DNA from: Gnetum montanum
Taxonomy: Eukaryota; Streptophyta; Gnetopsida; Gnetales; Gnetaceae
Length of the DNA stretch: 64,000 nt
Assembly: GCA_015680685.1 (NCBI GenBank)
Contig: MNCI01007821.1
Coordinates: 445,065 to 509,064 of the forward strand
Reading direction: 5' to 3'
Shown: positions 57,781 through 64,000 of the stretch, in pieces
Numbering within the stretch: position 1 is the first letter of the stretch
Layout: each line of letters begins with the position of its first letter
Program-made: the position numbers and the translations under genes
The notes under the pieces: generated by a model
Told to the model about the DNA's origin: nothing
Seen by the model: the letters and a program-made list of their open reading frames with translations, nothing else
Database searches by the model: none

Positions 57781-57959
57781 TAGCCAAGAAAGACCAATAG
57801 ACACTTCTTCATCTTTTCTTCTCTTCATTTTCCAAGGAAGGGAAGCAAAGAACTATCTTTAAAGCCTCAAAAGGTATCCAAGTAAAGGAATTAAGCTTAC
57901 TCCTATTAGAACTTTTAAACAAACTTTTAGATTGCATCATGTTGATTCAAAACATTCAA

Positions 57960-58760
57960 TGAAATGGAAGGTATTAAATCTTTTCTCTCTTGACTCAAGA
58001 TCATGAAAAAATATTTTGAGCTTGAAAAGGTTGAAGATCATCAAAATATATCATAAGCTAAATCCAAACTTGAAGGCATGGCACAAGTATTGTGTAAGAA
58101 AGAAATTCATTCTTATGTGGTAAGTAATGGTACTTCTATCGAATACTAGTCTATTATGTAATTTATTCTCAAGAAGAGATTTGAGAAAGCTCATCATAAA
58201 TAAGAAGTAATTCATAGGTTGAAATATCTAAGATAAGATACAAAAGTATTAAGAAATATTATATGGTTTTTTTAAAAAAAAATTAGAATCTAAGATCTAT
58301 TGGAATGAATATGAACATGATTCTAACTTTCAAGGTAGATTGAAGAAGGAATTTCACAAGAGCTTACATTATATGAACCTTGAACCTTAGATGAGGCTTT
58401 TCACTTGGCTCTAAAAGTGAACAAAAACTCCATGCTTCAACAATGATTCCAAAACACCTAAAGGTAAAGACGTCAAGGCTTTTAAAGGAGAAAAAGAAGA
58501 AAAGGATAAAGGTAATACCAAAGAAGATTCATATGAGAAGGAAGAGAAAAGCAAGAAAGACCAAAATATCAAGTGCTAGCAATTTCAAGAAGGAAAATGA
58601 TTAAAAGAATAGTGATACTTCTAGGACAAGATGCTTTAATTGTGAAGAGCTAGAAGATAAGAAATGAAAGTTTAAGAAATCTAAATTTTCTAATGTCAAG
58701 GAACTTCAAAGTTTTAATAAAGAAAAATATTCAAATAAAGGTAAATAATAATGTCCCTTT
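57960..58760 (+). pseudogene. Chromovirus-like gypsy gag remnant
   Basis: Readable stretches in order are KYFELEKVEDHQNIS, LEGMAQVLCKKEIHSYVVSN, ILKKRFEKAHHK, VIHRLKYLR, LYEP then TLDEAFHLALKVNKNSM, and a knuckle-like CFNCEELEDKKWK-type block (the W position is a stop) at about 58632-58680. This follows chromovirus gag order: capsid 'FELE..', 'LR..Y..Q..L..L.Q', then 'tfdea..lA.kve', then a zinc knuckle. The His of the knuckle is lost. No pol follows; family-H LTR sequence begins at 58778. Confidence 0.6.
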
Positions 58761-58777
58761 GATTAAAGATGTGTTAG

Positions 58778-59705
58778 TGTAGGGGAATTTCCCTAACAAA
58801 AATATCTTAGTTACTTGTTTTAGGTAGCTTTTGGTCTCTAGCTCTACCAAGACATACATACCTCTAAATAGGTTTTTTTTGGTTTGTTGAGCTAATTATG
58901 GCTTATTTATACAACCTTAAGTTAATATTTTGAGAGTTTCAAGTTTTTTTATTTTTTATAATAACCAATAATAAGCTTTCTCTTTTAGCCACCTCTTAAT
59001 TTTATTTAATGATATTTAATATTTTCCTAATCATTAAGTTTTAAATTCCTTCATATCTAGTATACTAAATAATAAATTTTATGGAATTTCTCATTTTATG
59101 AATTTGAGTGATACTCTAACACCCTTCCCAAAAGCTATATATTGTAAAAGTTATCTTACACAGAGCCAAAACCCGATCTTATATGATTTATTAAAAAGCT
59201 TAAACTTATAGTAAGAATAGAACTAATTCCATGATAAACTCATTAAGAACTAATACTCAGAAAATAAATTTCATTTAATAAGTATAACAAGAATAAGCTA
59301 GAACTCTGCAATTTAAGGAAATGGCTTATTCCAAAATTTCTAATTATTGACAAGTAGCTATACTTAAATCTAGCTAAATAATTAAGAAGCTATATAGAAA
59401 ATGATAAAATAAGAGGAAAGCTAAAAGATAAATGTGAAACCTTTTTAGAATTCCATTACAAAAATATCTTACTTACAAGTTTTTATATCTTTCAAAATTA
59501 TTTCTCCTTTTGGTTTTATTTGCTTGAACCTTTATATAGTAGCTCTAGTAGTTAAAATAGTTATAAAATCAATTAAGGCTTAATTAATTTGATAGTTTCT
59601 TCATATAGTTGTAATATATTTGATAGTTGTTGAACTACTTTGAAAGTTTCCTTGATTCTTTGAATTTTCTAGTCCTCCATTAGTAACTACATCAAAATCC
59701 TACCA
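58778..59705 (-). repeat. Family-H LTR, copy B (uninterrupted)
   Basis: It matches copy A (22712-31468 minus its insertions) throughout: TGTAGGG start, 'gagctaattatg', 'ccaataataagctt', 'cctaatcatta', 'tatgaatttgag' and the 'ttctttgaatt' end region. The minus strand has a TATA-like 'ctatataaagg' at about 59530-59540. At its right end it adjoins a minus-strand coiled-coil remnant. It shows the empty target of the solo LTR at 22990. Confidence 0.65.
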
Positions 59706-59707
59706 TA

Positions 59708-59908
59708 ATTGCACAAAAATTTAATTACTTAGCTTAATGTATCTAACTTTGAGTGATCTAGATTCCTTATGACTTCTTATACTTCTACTTCATTAGCTAC
59801 TAATTTAGGCAATCAACTAGTTAGCTCATTTAGTGATACTCCTACTATAGAATAAGCTTGCTCTAGCTCTAGCTTTCTTTGATTAATATCAAAGATTTTT
59901 CTTGAAAC
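59708..59908 (-). pseudogene. Coiled-coil protein remnant next to family-H LTR
   Basis: The minus strand reads DINQRKLELEQAYSIVG, SLNELTS, EVIRNLDHSKLDTLS and ends NYG at the LTR border. It is homologous to the plus-strand remnant at 31980-32230. It is cut at 59908 by the insertion of copia-3. Confidence 0.6.
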
Positions 59909-60727
59909 TATGGACCTTTTGGTATGTTATAATGTTAAGAAAAATGGAAGACAAGCTTATTTGTATGTATTTATGATTATTGTGCTTACAGAACAAACCC
60001 TTGGATCAAGACAAGAAGGTTGACAAAGAAAGGAAGGTTGACAAAGAAAGAAGGTTGACAAAAGATGTCTGAGGCACAAAGAAGATGTCTTATGTGATCA
60101 TTATCTACCTTTAGCTAGCCATTACACAAGTTCCAAGATGGATTTGGAAACATAACAACTATAAGAAGACATCATATGCATTTGGAAATAAGCAAGCTCT
60201 TGTATAATCATTGTTTAATCAGTTTTCAACCATTGTAATCATTGGTGCTCTTCATTTTATTATAATTTTTCCATTGTAAAGTGTGCTATACCTCAAAGTA
60301 CAAGGATCAGCAAACTAAGTTGCATTCATCCCTTGTAATTTTTGTTCTTCCTTGTTACCTTGTGGGGTTGATGTGCTTCTTATGAGAAGGCATCTTAATT
60401 AAGCTTGCTGAGATCCTACAATATTGAGTGGTTGGTGTTTTGGGATAACACTCCAAGGTAGAGCTCAAAATTGTAAAGTTTGTGGAAGGTTGAAAACCAC
60501 ATTCCGAGCCTGATGGGACCTTGTGGAATTGAGTGGTTGGTGCAACATCACAACACCTTGGATCAGGGCTTGATGATTGTATAGGATGTGGAACCTTCAA
60601 ACTACATTTGAGAGAAATAAAGTTTGAAGGTATGTCTGCGATATACCCTTTAAGTGTGGACTACCCAAGTTGGGGAACCACATTAAAATGGATGTGTGTG
60701 CTTTGTTTCAAAAATTTTTTAATTTGG
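59909..60727 (+). repeat. Copia-3 5' LTR, internally shortened and 3'-truncated
   Basis: It begins TATGGACCTTTTGGTATGTT. The AGATGTCT-rich U3 is reduced, and a triple 'aaggttgacaaagaa' repeat lies at about 60016-60062. The LTR stops at 'aatttgga', about 45 bp short of the family end, and is fused to gag, so the primer site and gag N-terminus are deleted. Open frames at 60355-60600 (minus) and 60533-60748 (plus) are LTR sequence. Confidence 0.75.
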
Positions 60728-61540
60728 ATGATCAGACTAATTCATTAGACAATGATCTTAATGATGATGATAAGTTTTATTTATTATGTAATGAAATTTT
60801 AAATTTTTAAAATAATTGCACAAATTTGAATAAGAAAGTAAAAAAAAAAGGATAAATAAATTCTTTATTAAATAAAACAATTTTAGATCTTACTAAGAAA
60901 ATTTTAGACCTCAAGGTTGAGAATAAAGGACTAACCAAGTCATGTAAGTAGATGAAAGAAGAGCTTGCAGATGTAGAGCTTGTGAATGAAAAGTTGGTTA
61001 AAGGGAAAGAATCCCTACAAATGGTTCTTGGTCAAGGAAGAAGTCCACAAGACAAAAGTGGACTTGGATGTTGTTCCCAAGAAGAAGAACCTACATAACT
61101 ATCATCCCATCTAAAGGAATCTCCAAGGAAACAAGGTACTACATTAGAAGAAGCTTCTATTCATCAAAAGACTACTCAAAGATTTGATCATTCTAATTTC
61201 TTTCCCTATAATATGAGGGCTAGATGTTATTATTGTAATAAGTTTTTGCATAAACAATGGAAGTGTAAGTTTAAGTTTAATCATATGAGTACCTGGTCAT
61301 CTCATAAGACTCCTTGGTTTTCTCAAAGTGCATCAAGAAATGGTTTTATGCAGGATCCTTGAATGTCAAATCAAAAGACCAAAGCAATTAGAAAAGAATG
61401 GAAAATTAAATGATAGAACTAAGGGAATAAGGAAAATCTCACTAACAAACTTGTAAGAGGAAGTCATGCTTTGGACATTGAAGAAGTTCGAATGAGAGGA
61501 GAATCCTCAAAAGAGGAAACTCATTCTCTAGCTCTATAAG
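60728..61540 (+). pseudogene. Copia-3 gag C-terminal remnant (coiled coil and zinc knuckle)
   Basis: It reads a coiled coil (NSLLNKTILDLTKKILDLKV, then EELADVELVNEKLVKGKESL), then VLGQGRSPQDKSGLGC, and an intact zinc knuckle at 61225-61266 (CYYCNKFLHKQWKC, C-X2-C-X4-H-X4-C). A tail follows that matches copia-1 (HMSTWSSHKTPW against HMNTWLYHKTP). The capsid domain and first knuckle are missing through the deletion at 60727. Confidence 0.75.
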
Positions 61541-61910
61541 CTCCATCACTTTTTAATAGTATGATAGGTAGGTAGAGGTAAGTTTTCTTTTATTTTTAGG
61601 CTTTCATTAAGACTATAGCCTATTGACAAATTTTCCAAACATCATTCTAATTTTGACAAAAGATGTCTTTTACAAGAAAAAAACATCTTTGAAAATATGT
61701 CTTTAGGAGAACAAAGATGTCTCTTTGATATTTTGAGTGTCATAGGCAAGGAATCCTATATAAGTGAAAGACATCTACTCTAACTTTAACATGTGTGAAA
61801 GACATCTTGTCATAAAAGATGTCTTCTTTTTTGTTCAAAGCCCTTATTTTCCCACTACTATAAAAGATAAAACCCTCATTTTTTTCTTATTCCTTCAAAT
61901 CTACCCCACA
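61541..61910 (+). other. Leader between gag and PTP frame, with AGATGTCT words
   Basis: A short region with at least five AAGATGTCT/AAGACATCT words (about 61662-61830), the same word that fills the family's LTR U3. It has no coding motif and lies directly before the ATG at 61911. Confidence 0.55.
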
Positions 61911-62790
61911 AAGATGACTACAGCTCCATCATTTGTAATGATTTTGTTAGAGATTATCCACAAGAAGATTGGAACATCTAGGTTGCCATCTAAGAAATGT
62001 TCAAGGGGAAGATCTAGTAGTGTGCCACCCTCTTACACATCTTAGTTTCAAATCATAATCACCCAGCATAAGTTTGAGGCAACTAGAATCACTACTATCC
62101 TTTCTTATCATTATCTTTCTTTTCTAGCTCATAGACAGTAAGCTTTGTTAGACTAATTCAAGCTTTTAAAATGGACCACTTTCATTTCCATGAATTTTCT
62201 TGTCCTTGAAGTGCTAATTAGGGAATTCTATTGTAATATCATTATCTTTGATGCTATTGTTAAGGCATTCACATCAATTTTTGGAGGAATTATTGTTGAG
62301 ATCTCTCCCTAAATTGTGAATGCAATTTTGGGTATCTCTAGTTTTGATGTCTTTCGGGTTACCATTAATACCATGCATCATATTTAAAAAAATGGTATAA
62401 TGCCCATAGGACACAATGAATTTTTTGATGTTTTATTTAGTAGAGATATGTCTTTTGGTAAAGGTCATATTGAGAGGAGAAGTTGACTCTTGATGCTTCC
62501 ACATTGTCACATATTGTTTTGTAGATACTCTTATCTATTTCCACCCTAGGGTTTTGTATTATATTGTCTTCTTACAGGCTTACCATTGGATCTAGGACAC
62601 ATACTTTGTTGAGACATTTTAAGCTTCTATGCCAAGGAGAGAATCCTTGGACACCCCTACATCATCAACCTGTTGATTCGCCAGAGGGATGTACGTATTC
62701 TAGAGTTGCATTTTCTTAAAGTTAAGAGCAGTCTTGACAAGTATGTGAAAAAGAGGAGCACTTCCTATGCAGTAGAAGCAAGACCTAGCA
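61911..62790 (+). pseudogene. Putative plant transposon protein (PTP, Transposase_32-like) remnant
   Basis: One frame runs from ATG 61911 (MTTAPSFVMILLEIIHKKIG) for about 290 codons without a frameshift and with about ten in-frame stops. A Ser/Lys-rich N-terminus (SKKCSRGRSSSVPPS) leads to HKFEATRITTILSYHYL, then VLIREFYCNIIIFD, then AFTSIFGGIIVEISP, VNAILGISSFDVFRV, then LPLDLGHILC, and ILGHPYIINLLIRQRDVRIL. The order 'VREFY.N...vRG..v.isp..IN.iLg' then 'lPyp.LIt.l' is the signature of the plant transposon-protein domain found beside many plant LTR elements. Its biochemical role is unknown. Most stops could be Gln (CAA/CAG) or Arg (CGA) codons after C-to-T change. Confidence 0.65.
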
Positions 62791-63949
62791 CTAGACCTTA
62801 GAAATAAAAGAAGAAAGCAACTCCACAATTAATAAGATCCAAATCCACTAGTGCTCAAATTAGTTCATCATTGAAGAAGCTTCTTTGGACCTTTGCATGA
62901 GCCATTGGGAAGCTTGGGAGGAACCTCTCTTACTTGCATAAGAGTTTGGATGCAACTAGGATTCTTCCTTCCTCCAATAGGTAAGTATTTGAGGAGGTTA
63001 CTACTTCTCCTATCTTTGACAGTGAAGAGAATGTTCCTACTCCAACATGACCTTCTTTAGCAACTAGACCCTCACATACATATGACTCTATGATGGAGTC
63101 AGATTTAGAGCCTGAGGTATCCCCAGTTGGTCTCCAAGGGAGCATCATGATCCCATGTAGTAGCTAGAGCACCATGATCTAGTCTTTTTTGATGATGCTC
63201 CTATCTCTTTTAAGCAATAGGCTATGAAGAGCATCTTTGGGACCATGTCCCAATGGGTCCAAATTTAGTAGCTGACAACTACATCAACTCCACTAGCTTC
63301 CTCTTAGTTTTGAGTAAAGCTTTGTCCTAGGCAGGCTTCAGTGCAGTAGGTTGAGTCCTCTGATTAGAACACCTAGATATCTAGCCATCTTAGCATCAGT
63401 AGTGAGAACAATGAGGAGGAGAATTATTGTCCATCTAGAGTAGCAAAAAATTCTGAGTCTAAGGATGCTACCAAGGTTAGTGATTAAGACATTAGCTGAT
63501 TGTTTGTTATCTCATTTTGATGATAAAAAAGGAAGAGATATCTTTTGGACTCTTACATATGTGATTTTGGAACTTTGTACATATGTCACTAATGAGGTAT
63601 GACTGTTGCAGATAGTTGTACTCTAATTTGATTCTAGACATTATGTTTTGTAACAATTTTTAGATGACTATGGATAGATAGTATGTTTCCCTTGGTATCT
63701 CTATGTGGTCTATCTTTGCTATTTAATTTTTGCTTTTACCTTGATTTACATACCATTGAACCTCCATGCTTATCCAAATCCCTAGTTTCCATAGGAATTT
63801 ATATGTCTTAATGATTTTATTAGTATATTTTTATACACTTTATTTATATGATTTATCCTTTTTGGTTATGTCCAAAGATGGGGAAGTAATTATATGTTAT
63901 TATGTATTAGGACAAGACTAACCAATTTTCTTAAGTTTTGGACATTACC
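62791..63949 (+). other. Copia-3 3' internal region
   Basis: Up to about 63490 the plus strand keeps coding-like Ser/Thr/Glu-rich pieces with stops, likely the decayed C-terminal tail of the PTP protein. Beyond that it is T-rich and non-coding. The minus-strand open frame at 62930-63148 is a shadow. Confidence 0.4.
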
Positions 63950-63963
63950 AAAAAGAGGAAGAT
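63950..63963 (+). promoter_or_regulatory. Polypurine tract of copia-3
   Basis: 'aaaaagaggaagat' before TATGGACC, preceded by 'ttaagttttggacattacc' as in the two other copia elements. Confidence 0.8.
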
Positions 63964-64000
63964 TATGGACCTTTTGGTATGTCGAAATGTTAAGAAAAAT
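63964..64000 (+). repeat. Start of copia-3 3' LTR, cut by window edge
   Basis: TATGGACCTTTTGGTATGTC and the following bases match the LTR start at 59909. Confidence 0.85.

Larger units (their letters stand above)
59909..64000 (+). mobile_element. Copia-3: non-autonomous copia element with a PTP-domain frame, 3' end outside window
   Basis: A 3'-truncated 5' LTR (59909-about 60727) runs directly into gag coiled-coil sequence. A 3' polypurine tract and LTR start appear at 63950-64000. The start TATGGACC is the same in both LTRs. No protease, integrase or RT is readable. After gag lies a separate plant-transposon-protein-like frame. The insertion is in family-H internal sequence. Confidence 0.8.

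Noticed and set aside
58771-58800. Inverted repeat TGTTAG...CTAACA around GGGGAATTTCCC, considered as a DNA-transposon terminus or terminator
   Set aside because: It coincides with the H LTR border, no second terminus was found, and copy A lacks the same fold.
62930-63148. 72-codon minus-strand open frame
   Set aside because: Antisense of the decayed PTP tail; no motif.
1-64000. tRNA, rRNA or host protein-coding genes
   Set aside because: No cloverleaf, rRNA block or spliced host gene could be supported; the only tRNA-like matches are primer sites and one doubtful SINE head.

Overview
This is AT-rich plant nuclear DNA, probably from a seed plant with a large, repeat-filled genome. I found no intact host gene, no rRNA or tRNA gene and no CRISPR. 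Almost everything recognisable is decayed LTR retrotransposon. The evidence is Ty1/copia and Ty3/gypsy protein remnants, tRNA primer-binding sites, polypurine tracts, long terminal repeats and 5-bp target-site duplications. In-frame stops are frequent and most look like C-to-T or G-to-A changes of Gln, Arg and Trp codons, as expected of methylated, silenced repeats. The species cannot be named from the sequence.
Layout: 1-2687 is the 3' end of a gypsy element, ending in a CpG-rich and so probably younger LTR (1596-2687). 2690-7174 holds minus-strand gag-like remnants, a possible SINE and a possible CACTA transposase scrap. 7175-13196 is a complete gag-only copia element (copia-1). 13640-14560 is LTR-like. 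14560-22711 is mostly unassigned. 22712-31468 is one minus-strand LTR (family H) split by a gypsy solo LTR (22990-23951, duplication ATAGC) and by copia-2 (24408-31256, duplication TTGTT). 31469-36305 is H internal sequence with a long decayed minus-strand reading frame of unknown family, interrupted by another solo LTR (34488-35360). 36306-52742 is a large Athila/Tat-like gypsy element with gag, protease, RT, RNase H and integrase remnants, itself interrupted by a GC-richer insert, an LTR-like segment and an N gap (43431-43716). 52743-53300 is a Tat-type RT fragment on the minus strand. 57960-58760 is a chromovirus-type gag. 58778-59705 is a second H LTR. 59909 to the window end is copia-3, whose 3' LTR starts at 63964; it carries a 'putative plant transposon protein' reading frame.
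How the parts relate: the three copia elements are one non-autonomous family. They share LTR ends (TGTGGACC...TCCACA), a Met-tRNA-type primer site and a SIRE-like gag with two zinc knuckles, but show no protease, integrase or RT, so they would have needed enzymes from elsewhere. The gypsy LTRs form a second family with TGATGAG...CTCATCA ends. The most striking theme is that LTRs of unrelated families each carry, upstream of their TATA box, a dense array of a short repeated or palindromic word, and that the word differs completely even between LTRs whose downstream halves are related. All homology statements are from reading the sequence by eye, without database searches; boundaries given as approximate may move by tens of bases.
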